From positions 3,642 through 67,641 of the forward strand of contig CAVKJG010000003.1 of NCBI GenBank assembly GCA_963656825.1: a DNA stretch of 64,000 nucleotides. The letters run 5' to 3'. Each line of letters starts with the position of its first letter. The stretch's first letter is position 1. The position numbers and the translations under genes are program-made. Below are positions 33,320-41,739 of this stretch, one piece after another. This DNA comes from CAG-841 sp963656825 (GTDB lineage Bacteria; Bacillota; Clostridia; Oscillospirales; CAG-272). Under the pieces are notes generated by a model. That model saw only the letters and a list, made by a program, of their open reading frames with translations. It made no database searches and had not been told where the DNA came from.

Positions 33320-34750
33320 ATGGCAGACCCTTATCCCTTATCTGAGTTGATAACACCTATGGCTATCGACGCTTCCGCCGCCGCAACGGACGGAAGCACA
33401 AACACACTTATTTTACAGATACTTTTTCAGGTACTTCTGATATTCCTGAACGCCGTATTTGCCTGCGCCGAGATCGCCGTGATTTCAATGAACGGCACAA
33501 AGCTCGATCAGCTTGTGGCAAAGGGCAATAAAAGAGCAAAAAAGCTTGCAAAGCTCACAGATCAACCCGCAAAGTTTCTTTCCACCATTCAGGTTGCAAT
33601 AACTCTTGCCGGATTTCTCGGAAGCGCTTTTGCGGCAGACAACTTTGCGCATTATATAGTAAAATGGCTCTATAAGCCGGACGGTTATTTTTCGGAAAGC
33701 TTTATAAATTCCGTATCGGTCATAGTAGTAACGCTTATACTTTCATACTTCACGCTGATTTTCGGCGAGCTTGTTCCGAAAAGAGTGGCAATGAAAAAAA
33801 CAGAACAGCTTGCGCTCGGTATGGCGGGAATGCTGCGTTTCGTTTCGATAATATTCGCGCCGATAGTATGGCTGCTTACCGTTTCGACAAACGGCGTGCT
33901 CAGACTTCTCGGCATTGATCCCAATGCAAAGGACGACGAAGTGACCGAAGAAGAAATTCGTATGATGGTTGACGCCGGAAGCGAAAAGGGCGCGATAGAC
34001 GTCGAGGAAAAAGAGCTTATTCAGAACGTTTTTGAGTTTGACGATCTTACCGCAGACGAAATAGCGACTCACCGCACGGAGATTTCGCTTCTCTGGATGG
34101 ATGAAACGCCTGAGGAATGGGAGGAAACCATTCACGAAAGCCGTCACACAAATTTTCCGATATGCGAAGAAAGCGTGGACAACGTGATAGGCGTTCTCAA
34201 CGCAAAGGATTATTTCCGTCTTACCGATAAAAGCCGTGAAAACGTGCTGAAAGAAGCCGTAAAGCCCGCATATCTCGTTCCCGAAGCCGTAAAAGCCGAT
34301 GTCCTTTTCAAGAATATGAAAAAGACGCACAACTATTTTGCCGTTGTTCTTGATGAATACGGCGGCATGAGCGGCATCGTAACAATGACAGACCTTATAG
34401 AATGTATCGTCGGCGATCTTGAAGAAAACAATGAAATAAACAAAGAGCCGGAAAAAGAGATCGAGCCTATCGACTCAAAAACGTGGAAAATCAGCGGAAG
34501 TGCGCCGATAGACGACGTTATAGAAGCGCTCGGCATAACGCTTGAAGAAGAAAGCGATTGCGATACCTTCGGCGGTTATGTAATGGGCATAATCGGAACG
34601 ATACCCGAGGACGGCACGACATTGACAGCCGAAACCGAGCATCTTTCAATAAAGGTTACCGAAATAAAAGAGCACAGAATAGAAAAAACCGTGGTTTGCC
34701 TGCTCGATCCCCCCACGGACGAAAACGGCAGCGACAAGGATAAAGAATAA
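33320..34750 (+). CDS. CNNM/CorC (HlyC) family ion transporter with CBS domains
   Basis: This 476-residue protein has a DUF21/CNNM membrane domain with about four transmembrane helices (residues 28-205), a CBS pair (about 215-345; HESRHTNFPICEE and VVLDEYGGMSGIVTMTDL) and a CorC_HlyC C-terminal domain (about 365-455). Members export Mg2+ or related cations, using ATP or Mg2+ binding to the CBS pair for control. GGAGG precedes the ATG. The structured leader with a terminator suggests control by a metabolite or ion. Confidence 0.88.
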   Translation: MADPYPLSELITPMAIDASAAATDGSTNTLILQILFQVLLIFLNAVFACAEIAVISMNGTKLDQLVAKGNKRAKKLAKLTDQPAKFLSTIQVAITLAGFLGSAFAADNFAHYIVKWLYKPDGYFSESFINSVSVIVVTLILSYFTLIFGELVPKRVAMKKTEQLALGMAGMLRFVSIIFAPIVWLLTVSTNGVLRLLGIDPNAKDDEVTEEEIRMMVDAGSEKGAIDVEEKELIQNVFEFDDLTADEIATHRTEISLLWMDETPEEWEETIHESRHTNFPICEESVDNVIGVLNAKDYFRLTDKSRENVLKEAVKPAYLVPEAVKADVLFKNMKKTHNYFAVVLDEYGGMSGIVTMTDLIECIVGDLEENNEINKEPEKEIEPIDSKTWKISGSAPIDDVIEALGITLEEESDCDTFGGYVMGIIGTIPEDGTTLTAETEHLSIKVTEIKEHRIEKTVVCLLDPPTDENGSDKDKE

Positions 34751-34756
34751 ATAAAA

Positions 34757-34787
34757 AAATTCCTGCCGGAATGGGCAGGAATTTTTT
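34757..34787 (+). terminator. Terminator after the CNNM gene
   Basis: AAATTCCTGCC and GGGCAGGAATTT form a stem around a short loop, followed by a T-run. Confidence 0.85.
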
Positions 34788-34822
34788 ATGTCCTGACCTG
34801 ATGAATAAGTTTGCAATTACAA

Positions 34823-34849
34823 AAAACCCCGCTGACAGCGGGGTTTTTG
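34823..34849. terminator. GC-rich terminator between convergent operons
   Basis: Stem ACCCCGCT/AGCGGGGT is flanked by A- and T-runs and can work in both directions. Nearly the same hairpin occurs at 41704-41733. Confidence 0.82.
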
Positions 34850-34860
34850 TACCAAGAGAA

Positions 34861-34887
34861 AACGGCCGGAACAATGTTCCGACCGTC
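34861..34887 (-). terminator. Terminator of the surface operon
   Basis: CGGCCGGAAC pairs with GTTCCGACCG with one wobble-type mismatch. On the minus strand it is followed by TTTTC. Its core matches the hairpin at 18854. Confidence 0.65.
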
Positions 34888-34939
34888 TCTCTAAGTGTGG
34901 TATAGGAGTTAATTTTAACGCTGTTGTTGCGTTTAATGA

Positions 34940-36730
34940 TCAATCAAGATCAGCTTTTCTTTTTTTAGAAATAACAACTGCAACTACCACGGCTGCACCG
35001 ATTACAACTACTACACCAACCGTTATATAAATCCAAAGTGCAGATTTCTTAGCTATTGCCTGCTGAGCGATTATTACTTCGCCGCAAACAGAGCAGTGAC
35101 TGCCTTCTGTCTTGCCTTCCTTTGAAAGTGTAGGCTCAACCTTTTCATCAACAACGGGAGTGTGTCCCTTAGCGGGAGTAATCACTGTGCCGCAAACCGT
35201 ACATTTCTGAGCTTCTGTACATGTTGCAGCCGCGCCGGGTGTATGCTTTCCTGTAGCGGGAGCTATTTCAGCACCGCATACAGTACATTTCTGAGCTTTC
35301 ACGCATGTAGCAGCTGCGCCGGGAGTGTGTCCCTTGGCGGGAGCAATCACTGTGTCGCAAACCGTACATTTCTGAGCTTCTGTGCAGGTTGCAGCCGCGC
35401 CGGGAGTGTGGCTTGCTTTCGGAGCCAATTCAGCACCGCAAACCGCACACGTCTGAGCTTCTGTGCAACTTGCACCGGGACCATATGTATGACCCTTTGC
35501 AGGAGCTATTTCAACACCACAGACAGTACATTTCTGTCCTTCTGTGCATGTGGCAGCCGCACCGGGAGTGTGGCCCTTTGCCTGACCGAGATTCTTTCCG
35601 CATACCTTGCATCTCTGAGGTTCTGTGCAGGTTGCTTCCGGACCCGGAGTATGACCTGTTGCCGGAATTCTCTTTTGAGCAACAAGTACTTTTTTACAAA
35701 CCGAGCAATGACTGCCTGCAGTCTTGCCATCGGTTATACAGCTTTCCTCGATTGCAGCATCCTTAACTACTGTATGTCCTGTTGCAGGAACCACTTCCTG
35801 AGCAACAAGAACTTTGTTACATACCGAGCAATGCTTGCCTTCGGTTTTGCCTGCTGTTTCACAGGTAGCCGCCACTGCAGCATCTACCACTTCGGTATGA
35901 CCTTTTTTAGCTATTACAAGTGCTGCTTCTGTTGTTTCTACTTTCTTCTCATCGAAGAATTTACCGCATACAGAGCATTTGTAATATGCTGCCTTACCGT
36001 CGGCTTCACAGGTTGCAGCTACTTCTGCTACAAGTGTGCCGTAGGTATGACCTTTTTTAGCTATTACAAGTGCTGCTTCTGTTGTTTCTACTTTCTTCTC
36101 ATCGAAGAATTTACCGCATACAGAGCATTTGTAATATGCTGCCTTACCGTCGGCTTCACAGGTTGCAGCTACTTCTGCTACAAGTGTGCCGTAGGTATGA
36201 ACATGTCCGGTTGAAACGGACTTAATTGTGGTTGAACCACATGTTATAGTGAAATTGCCGGATGTAGCTTTTCCGGCTGCATCTTTTATAGAAAGATATC
36301 CGTCCTTTGAATATGACGTAATAGTTGTTTCGCCATCAAAGCCTTCGTTAACCTTGAAATTCAAAACAACAAGTTCGCCAGTAAGATTTACTGTATTGTA
36401 TTTTTTGTCGTTTACGTTAACTGCGATAAGGTCGCCGGTGTCAAATGCAGAAACTGCTACATTGCTGTCCGAGGCAAATGCCTTGCCAACCGTGTAGTTA
36501 ACATATGTAAGAGCTTTGTTATCATATATAACATCGGCACCCGCCACCATAAAGCCTGTCGACTCGGAAATCGAAAGGGTTACAGAAACGGTATCGCCGG
36601 GTTTTACCGTCGAGGCAGAAGCCTCGACGGTAAAACTTATTTTGTTTGTGCTTGCCGCAAATGTTGTAAGCGATGTCACCATCACAAGAAGCATTGCCAC
36701 AAGCGCTATTATTGTGCGCTTAGTTTTCAT
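34940..36730 (-). CDS. Membrane-anchored surface protein: cohesin-like domain plus His/Cys repeats
   Basis: This 596-residue secreted protein has a signal peptide (to about residue 26), a cohesin-like beta-sandwich (about 30-165; VKPGDTVSVTLSIS, GADVIYDNKALTYV), and eleven repeats from about 175 to 555. It ends with a C-terminal transmembrane helix (about 565-587) and a basic tail that would anchor it in the cell membrane. Two identical 50-residue repeats come first. The later ones are about 27 residues with the pattern GHTPGAAATCTEAQKCTVCG, that is one His and three Cys each. There is no LPXTG motif. It starts 15 bases after the larger surface gene with a GGGAGGTG site, so the two are one operon. 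Confidence 0.85.
   Translation of the reverse strand: MKTKRTIIALVAMLLVMVTSLTTFAASTNKISFTVEASASTVKPGDTVSVTLSISESTGFMVAGADVIYDNKALTYVNYTVGKAFASDSNVAVSAFDTGDLIAVNVNDKKYNTVNLTGELVVLNFKVNEGFDGETTITSYSKDGYLSIKDAAGKATSGNFTITCGSTTIKSVSTGHVHTYGTLVAEVAATCEADGKAAYYKCSVCGKFFDEKKVETTEAALVIAKKGHTYGTLVAEVAATCEADGKAAYYKCSVCGKFFDEKKVETTEAALVIAKKGHTEVVDAAVAATCETAGKTEGKHCSVCNKVLVAQEVVPATGHTVVKDAAIEESCITDGKTAGSHCSVCKKVLVAQKRIPATGHTPGPEATCTEPQRCKVCGKNLGQAKGHTPGAAATCTEGQKCTVCGVEIAPAKGHTYGPGASCTEAQTCAVCGAELAPKASHTPGAAATCTEAQKCTVCDTVIAPAKGHTPGAAATCVKAQKCTVCGAEIAPATGKHTPGAAATCTEAQKCTVCGTVITPAKGHTPVVDEKVEPTLSKEGKTEGSHCSVCGEVIIAQQAIAKKSALWIYITVGVVVVIGAAVVVAVVISKKRKADLD
35894..36193 (-). repeat. Perfect 150-bp tandem duplication inside the anchored surface protein gene
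   Basis: Bases 35894-36043 and 36044-36193 are identical at every position I compared, giving two copies of one 50-residue protein repeat in frame. The lack of silent changes points to recent duplication or active homogenisation. Confidence 0.9.
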
Positions 36731-36744
36731 TCAGCACCTCCCGA

Positions 36745-39700
36745 TTACTCGGCGGCTTTAAGTGTGACTACTATTTCGTCCCAGGTTACTTCACCGGACA
36801 GGTAGTTGTAGAGAAGATCGAAGTCTCTCTGGTCTACTGAACCATCCTTGTTGAGGTCGGCTGCTGCGTCATATTTTCTGTAGTTCTTAAGTCCAAGCAG
36901 CTTGGAAAGGTCGTTGATGTCAACATAACCTGTACCGTCAATATCAGCTATCGGTTTAACTGTTACGTTGCCTTCTTTTTCTGCATCAGCTACGGCAACA
37001 GTTACAGACTCAGCGTCAACGGTGCTGCCGTGTGCTTCGCTTATTGTAATGGTTGTTGTCTTGTTCTCTTTCTTTTCCCCATCGTTTTCGTCCGTTGTAT
37101 TCGTGTCACCCACTACGTTGAAGTAGAGATCAATGAGTTTTACTTCGCCGGAGATGTTAACGTTTTCAGATTTGTTTGTTTCTTTGTTGTCTTCAGCGTA
37201 AGCAACAACCTTCACTTCGCCGGTTTCTCTTTTAACAGTAACTTTTTTCTCATCGACTTCTTTTTCTTCCGTCCTTGTTACAGCGTTAGCCTGCATTGTG
37301 AACAAGCCTTCGGATGCGTTCTCGAATCCTACGAAGCTGAGCATTCCTGCAGCGTACTTAACCGAGAAGTTTGTTCCCCAGATTGCAGAGTCACGAGAGC
37401 TGATGCTTACGGTAACCTTAACCTTACCGGATTCAACGATTTCTGCGCCGGCAACAACTGCGTTGTCAACGGAGATGTTGAGCTTAAGATCGGAAAGCTT
37501 GGGTGTTTCAACTGTTTCTGTTACATCACAGCCTGCACGAGCGCATGCCCAAAGTTCCTTGCCGCCGCTTACTTCTGTTGCCGCAACAAGAGTCTTGCTG
37601 AGCTGCATATCGTGGCCAAGAGCAGCTGTGGGATTTTCAACCTTATATACGGTATTGCACCAATCGCATGTGTAAACAGTGCCGCCTGCCGTTGTGCAAG
37701 TTTCAGTGATTATTTCTATGTTTGAACCTGTTGCTTTATGATCTTCATTTTTTGTAAATGCTATCCGATTAGCTACTGTTTTATTCTTATCAGTTGTTCC
37801 GGCTTTGTACAGCGATGTTTTGCAGGTTGCATTCTGGCAGATTCTGCCCTTCTGGTTGCAAGGATAGAATACGCCCTCCGCGTCCTCATGACCTGTTGCG
37901 GGGATTACTTCGCCGCCAACCTGGTTCTTGCCACACACGCTGCACTTTGTTCCGGCTGTGTTTCCAGACGTTGTGCATGTAGCTGCTACTGCTTTTATTG
38001 TCGTCTTCGAATCGTGAGCCGTTGCAGCAACATATCCGTCAATCCATGATGTTTTGCAAGCGCTGCAGTAATTGTACACATACTTTTCAGCTGCGCAATC
38101 TTTTCCTGCTGTAGCTTCACTGTAATCGCCAAGAACTGTTATTGTTGAAACGCCTTTTGAATCGTGATGATTTGTTGTCGAGACAACCGATTTGCCACTT
38201 TCCAAGCCGCAGACCGTGCAGTACTTATATTTTGTATAACCTTCTGTTGTGCAAGTTGCTGCTTTAGCGGCGACATCTTTCCAGCTATGTGCTGCCGTTA
38301 TAACTGCGGAAGTACCGTTTTCAAGGATACACGCATTGCATACAGAGCACTGATACCAGCCTTCTTTAAGACCGTCTTCCAGTTTTTCGGCTGTATGAAC
38401 AGCAGCTTTTGCTGCGCCGCCATTTCCATCTGTTGTGATTGTATGACCGCCGTTTTTCGTTTCGCTTGCTATGAATTCGTCACATACTGCGCAGAAGTAA
38501 GCCGCTGTCTTTGCACCAACCCACTTCTTTGTTATTTTTAAAGTTGTCAGTTCTGCGGCTGTTTTGCTTGCCAAACCTGCAGCCGAAACATCGCCATCGC
38601 CAATTTTTGCACCCTTAGCATAGCTTTGTGAGTTTACCGTAATAGCTTCGTTTGCATAGTACTCATAATGCTCTTCAACTGCGTAAGCCTCAACCTTTTT
38701 GCCGTCGCTGCTCTTTTTAAGGACGTATCCTCCCCCAGTAAAGCCGTCGGGCATTTTGTGGCCATCTGCAGCACCCGATACATAGCTCCATGTCTTCTTG
38801 CAGCTTGTACATGTAGCTGTTGTTATTTCGTCTGTTGTGCAGGTTTTTTGTGTCGTGACTTTTGTCGACACATTATGGCCTTCTGCTTTTACCTTAGCAT
38901 CATGTTCTGTTTTTGTAAGAACGCCGGTTACCGGTGTAAATGCAAGCTTGGGTATTTCTACTGTAGCTGTGCAACCCTCAGTTGTACATGTGTATTTGCC
39001 TGTCTTGGAGCAGGTGGGTTCGTTTTCTTTTTTCAGTTCATAAACGTGTGCAATTTTATCAAGCACTACGCTTACGGACGTTCCGCAGGAGCACTTTCCG
39101 GTAATAACACCGGCTTTTATACATGTTGCAGCTGTTTTTGCACTTTCAGTGTATACTGCATGAACATCTTTTGCTGTAGCTTCTTCCTGCTTCGTGACGT
39201 CTTTTCCGTCAACCTTTACTGTCTCTGTTTTGCCTGCTGTGTTTACATAATTACGCGTTGCAACGCTCCACTCTGTTCCCTTCGCGTTGGGAATTACTTT
39301 TAATGCATTGTAGTCAGCGTCTGTTGTTCTGTATGTTTTTTTCACGGTCTCGCCGTTCAGTTTCCATTCGTAGTCTTCTACATATGACTTTGCTTCAAGC
39401 GAGCAGTTGTCGTTTGTGCAGTACCAGAATGTGAATGCACCGTGCTGGCAGTCTGCGGGGGTTGTGTAAGCAACAGCTTTATGACCCTCAGCTTCAACTG
39501 TTGTTTTTACTTCGCCGGCTTTAACCGCGTCGGCAAGATTAACGGTAATTGATACACCGTTTTCATCTATAACGCTTATAGAGTGTGTTGACGACAAAAC
39601 GTCTGTTTCATATGTTCTATAATCTTTATAATCGTCGTTTGTGTCTTTTTCAACGTGAACGCAGTATCTTGTTTCTACCTTTGCCTCTGTGTCTTTATAG

Positions 39701-40725
39701 CTTGATTTGTCATAGCTTACTATAACGTCGCCTTTTTTGTGGATAACGTTTCCGTCTGAATCTGTCACGTCAGCAGGGTATGTAAGATATTCATGACCCG
39801 TGGGGGCGATAACTTCAACTTCGCCTACCTGCGCGCCACACTTTGTGCATACATCACCTATCATTCCGTATGTGGTGCATGTAGCGGGGGTAACTGCTGT
39901 CTTTAATGTCTTGGAATGCTTTGCGGTTATGTTTTTCGCAACGGCTTCCTCGCTCATAAGTGTTGTAGCCGCTTTGTCCGAATATGCCTTGCCGCATTTG
40001 CAGACATAGTACGTTTCCGTAACGCCTTCTGACGTGCAGGTTGCGTCAACTTTCTTTATTTCTGTAACATAGTCTTTGCATGCGTGAACAGGATATACGT
40101 TAACCTCGGTCTCTTTGCCGCATTCGCATACAGCTTTAGCTTTGCCGGGGTTATCCATTGTTGCGTCAGGGGCAACTTCCATGGAAGATATTTCGAACTT
40201 ATGTGTATGAGTTTCGACCCCTGTGCAGCCTTCAACCGTGCATTTACGGGTTTTGCCCGTAGCTGTTTCTGTCCAAGCGCCCCATACGTGATCGCTTGTC
40301 TTAGCGATTTTCAGAGCCTCTTTAACGGCCACTCCATTGATCTGTCCGTCTTTATTCTCTACAGTTCCGTTGAGTCTGACTTTCTTGCATACAACACATT
40401 TTTCGTGTGCAAGAACGCCGTCTTCTCCGCATGTAGCGGGAACTTCTGCGACAAACTCGAATTCCTTGCAGTCGCCAAGCTGTTCTTTTATTTCGTCAAT
40501 GAAATGCGCGCCGCAAATATCGCACGCATAAAGTGTGTAGCCGTTTTTGCCGCAGAGGGGCTCAGCGAACTCTTCCGGCGTGTACTTGCAGTTATCTTTT
40601 GTATGTACCGCGCCTGTGCCCGGGCATGTAACTTCAGCGTCCGCTGCGAAAAGCGTTACCGCTGAGCCGAAGCACATGGTAAATGCAAGAAGCAATACAA
40701 GTACTCTTCTTAATTGTTTTTTCAT
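36745..40725 (-). CDS. Giant secreted surface protein: His/Cys repeats, cohesin-like domain and dockerin
   Basis: This 1326-residue protein has a signal peptide (to about residue 31), then roughly 1000 residues of divergent repeats, most with a CxxC pair, an extra Cys and a His (for example ATCTTSGNTAGTKCSVCG). A cohesin-like domain spans about 1070-1245 (KVKVTVSISSRDSAIWGTNF, VKYAAGMLSFVGFEN). A C-terminal type I-like dockerin has two calcium loops (DIDGTGYVDINDL and DLNKDGSVDQRDF). It could dock on the cohesin-like domain of the protein encoded next. The start is the ATG at 40725 with AGGAGG nine bases upstream; an earlier in-frame start at 40749 has no ribosome site. The only good promoter nearby is on the invertible segment. 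Confidence 0.87.
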   Translation of the reverse strand: MKKQLRRVLVLLLAFTMCFGSAVTLFAADAEVTCPGTGAVHTKDNCKYTPEEFAEPLCGKNGYTLYACDICGAHFIDEIKEQLGDCKEFEFVAEVPATCGEDGVLAHEKCVVCKKVRLNGTVENKDGQINGVAVKEALKIAKTSDHVWGAWTETATGKTRKCTVEGCTGVETHTHKFEISSMEVAPDATMDNPGKAKAVCECGKETEVNVYPVHACKDYVTEIKKVDATCTSEGVTETYYVCKCGKAYSDKAATTLMSEEAVAKNITAKHSKTLKTAVTPATCTTYGMIGDVCTKCGAQVGEVEVIAPTGHEYLTYPADVTDSDGNVIHKKGDVIVSYDKSSYKDTEAKVETRYCVHVEKDTNDDYKDYRTYETDVLSSTHSISVIDENGVSITVNLADAVKAGEVKTTVEAEGHKAVAYTTPADCQHGAFTFWYCTNDNCSLEAKSYVEDYEWKLNGETVKKTYRTTDADYNALKVIPNAKGTEWSVATRNYVNTAGKTETVKVDGKDVTKQEEATAKDVHAVYTESAKTAATCIKAGVITGKCSCGTSVSVVLDKIAHVYELKKENEPTCSKTGKYTCTTEGCTATVEIPKLAFTPVTGVLTKTEHDAKVKAEGHNVSTKVTTQKTCTTDEITTATCTSCKKTWSYVSGAADGHKMPDGFTGGGYVLKKSSDGKKVEAYAVEEHYEYYANEAITVNSQSYAKGAKIGDGDVSAAGLASKTAAELTTLKITKKWVGAKTAAYFCAVCDEFIASETKNGGHTITTDGNGGAAKAAVHTAEKLEDGLKEGWYQCSVCNACILENGTSAVITAAHSWKDVAAKAATCTTEGYTKYKYCTVCGLESGKSVVSTTNHHDSKGVSTITVLGDYSEATAGKDCAAEKYVYNYCSACKTSWIDGYVAATAHDSKTTIKAVAATCTTSGNTAGTKCSVCGKNQVGGEVIPATGHEDAEGVFYPCNQKGRICQNATCKTSLYKAGTTDKNKTVANRIAFTKNEDHKATGSNIEIITETCTTAGGTVYTCDWCNTVYKVENPTAALGHDMQLSKTLVAATEVSGGKELWACARAGCDVTETVETPKLSDLKLNISVDNAVVAGAEIVESGKVKVTVSISSRDSAIWGTNFSVKYAAGMLSFVGFENASEGLFTMQANAVTRTEEKEVDEKKVTVKRETGEVKVVAYAEDNKETNKSENVNISGEVKLIDLYFNVVGDTNTTDENDGEKKENKTTTITISEAHGSTVDAESVTVAVADAEKEGNVTVKPIADIDGTGYVDINDLSKLLGLKNYRKYDAAADLNKDGSVDQRDFDLLYNYLSGEVTWDEIVVTLKAAE

Positions 40726-40792
40726 GAAAAATTTCCTCCTAATTTTCAAGGCGTTTACGCATTTGTATCGGGCGGATAATTTTCCTTATTTA

Positions 40793-40818
40793 CTACAAAA
40801 AAGTAGACATTTTTTTAA
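40793..40818 (+). repeat. Left crossover site of the invertible segment
   Basis: This 26-bp site has half-sites CTACAAAAAAGT and ACATTTTTTTAA around the core AG (40805-40806). It matches the right site in inverted orientation at 22 of 26 positions. It lies between the segment and the surface operon. Confidence 0.82.
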
Positions 40819-40921
40819 CGAAAGGTATTGACAAGAATGGCTATGTATGATATTCTTGAATGGAACAATGGCGGTCAATCACGCATTGAAGGTCGGTATT
40901 TTCAGCGCTATAAAAAAGTCT
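40805..40921. other. Invertible DNA segment carrying a promoter
   Basis: This is the stretch from core to core of two inverted 26-bp sites, directly beside a serine recombinase gene of the invertase type. It contains one strong outward promoter (40828-40856) and no gene. Inverting it would place the promoter at about 40870-40898 pointing left, with a predicted start near 40863 and a 138-base leader to the giant surface gene. In the orientation given here the promoter points right, away from that gene. Confidence 0.78.
40828..40856 (+). promoter_or_regulatory. Promoter on the invertible segment (currently facing away from the surface operon)
   Basis: Consensus TTGACA at 40828-40833 and TATTCT at 40851-40856 are 17 bases apart, with an extended -10 (TGA before TATTCT). 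An inverted repeat CAAGAAT (40832-40838) and ATTCTTG (40852-40858) overlaps both boxes and could be an operator. On the opposite strand only a weak candidate exists (TTGACC, 17 bases, GAATAT). Confidence 0.8.
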
Positions 40922-40933
40922 ACTTTTTTATAG
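40908..40933 (+). repeat. Right crossover site of the invertible segment
   Basis: This 26-bp site has two perfectly complementary 12-bp half-sites, CTATAAAAAAGT and ACTTTTTTATAG, around the core CT (40920-40921). The layout is that of Hin-type recombination sites. It ends six bases from the recombinase stop codon. Confidence 0.85.
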
Positions 40934-40939
40934 GCTTTT

Positions 40940-41536
40940 TTATTTTCCGCGGAATTTACGGAGCTTATTGTAGAAAGTCGATATGCTCATATGGCATTTA
41001 TCGGCAGCTTCAAAGGAGCTTACCTCGCCTTTCTGCCAGCTTTCAACTATCTCTCCGAAGTTGTCGGGGACGGGGATTTCGGGTCTTCCGAAGCGCACTC
41101 CGTTCATTTTTGCGGCGGCTATTCCCTGCGCCTGACGCTTTTTTATATTTTCGCGCTCGTTCTGCGCAACAAACGACAAAACCTGAAGAACTATATCGGA
41201 AAGAAACGTTCCCATAAGGTTTTTTCCGTTGCGCGTGTCGAGCAGCGGCATATCTATTATTGAAATGTCTATCTTTTTTTCTTTGGTCAGAAATCTCCAC
41301 TGTTCAAGTATTTCGTCATAATTGCGTCCGAGCCGGTCGATACTCAGCACAAACAATACGTCCCCGCTCCGCATTGCGCGCACCATTTTTTTGTATCCCG
41401 GGCGATCAAAGCTTTTTCCGGATTGCTTGTCTATGTAAATTCTGCTCTCCGGCACGTCAAGCTTTCTCATTTCAACAAGCTGACGGCTTTCATTCTGATC
41501 ATAGGACGACACCCTGACATACCCGTATGATTTCAT
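40940..41536 (-). CDS. Serine recombinase, DNA invertase type
   Basis: This 198-residue protein is a small serine recombinase like Hin, Gin and Pin. The N-terminal catalytic domain has the nucleophile Ser10 in YVRVSSYDQNESRQ, the SIDRLGRNYDEI motif, and a long dimer helix (VLSFVAQNERENIKKRQAQGI). The C-terminal 50 residues form a helix-turn-helix DNA-binding domain (FGRPEI, SFEAADKCHMSISTFYNKLRK). It is encoded towards the invertible segment, with its stop codon six bases from the right crossover site, so it is the obvious enzyme for the inversion. Resolvases share the fold, but the inverted sites favour an invertase. Confidence 0.9.
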   Translation of the reverse strand: MKSYGYVRVSSYDQNESRQLVEMRKLDVPESRIYIDKQSGKSFDRPGYKKMVRAMRSGDVLFVLSIDRLGRNYDEILEQWRFLTKEKKIDISIIDMPLLDTRNGKNLMGTFLSDIVLQVLSFVAQNERENIKKRQAQGIAAAKMNGVRFGRPEIPVPDNFGEIVESWQKGEVSSFEAADKCHMSISTFYNKLRKFRGK

Positions 41537-41703
41537 CTTGCCATTTCCTTTCCTTTGCTATCTGTAAACGTACCTCCTTGGTGTGAATTATACACACAAC
41601 CTGTAAATTATTCAGCACCAAAAGATAAAAAGTCACAAACAAATTACGAAAAATACAAAATTATCTTCGCAAAATTCCACGAAAACAAAAACGTCCGTAA
41701 CCA

Positions 41704-41733
41704 CAAAAACCCCGCCGTCAGCGGGGTTTTTGT
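41704..41733. terminator. GC-rich terminator upstream of the recombinase
   Basis: Stem ACCCCGC/GCGGGGT with A- and T-runs on either side ends the DUF896 gene and isolates the recombinase. The rest of 41537-41703 is AT-rich; I found no clear promoter there, though AAGGAGGT occurs at 41573-41580 on the minus strand. Confidence 0.8.
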
Positions 41734-41739
41734 TATGTT

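Noticed and set aside
35040..36210. CRISPR-like or tandem noncoding repeat array
   Set aside because: The regular repeats are in frame, encode His/Cys protein repeats and keep the reading frame over the whole gene; there are no unique spacers.
40746..40934. Insertion-sequence remnant with inverted ends beside the recombinase
   Set aside because: The two sites have the half-site and core layout of invertase sites, enclose only a promoter, and no target duplication or transposase is seen.
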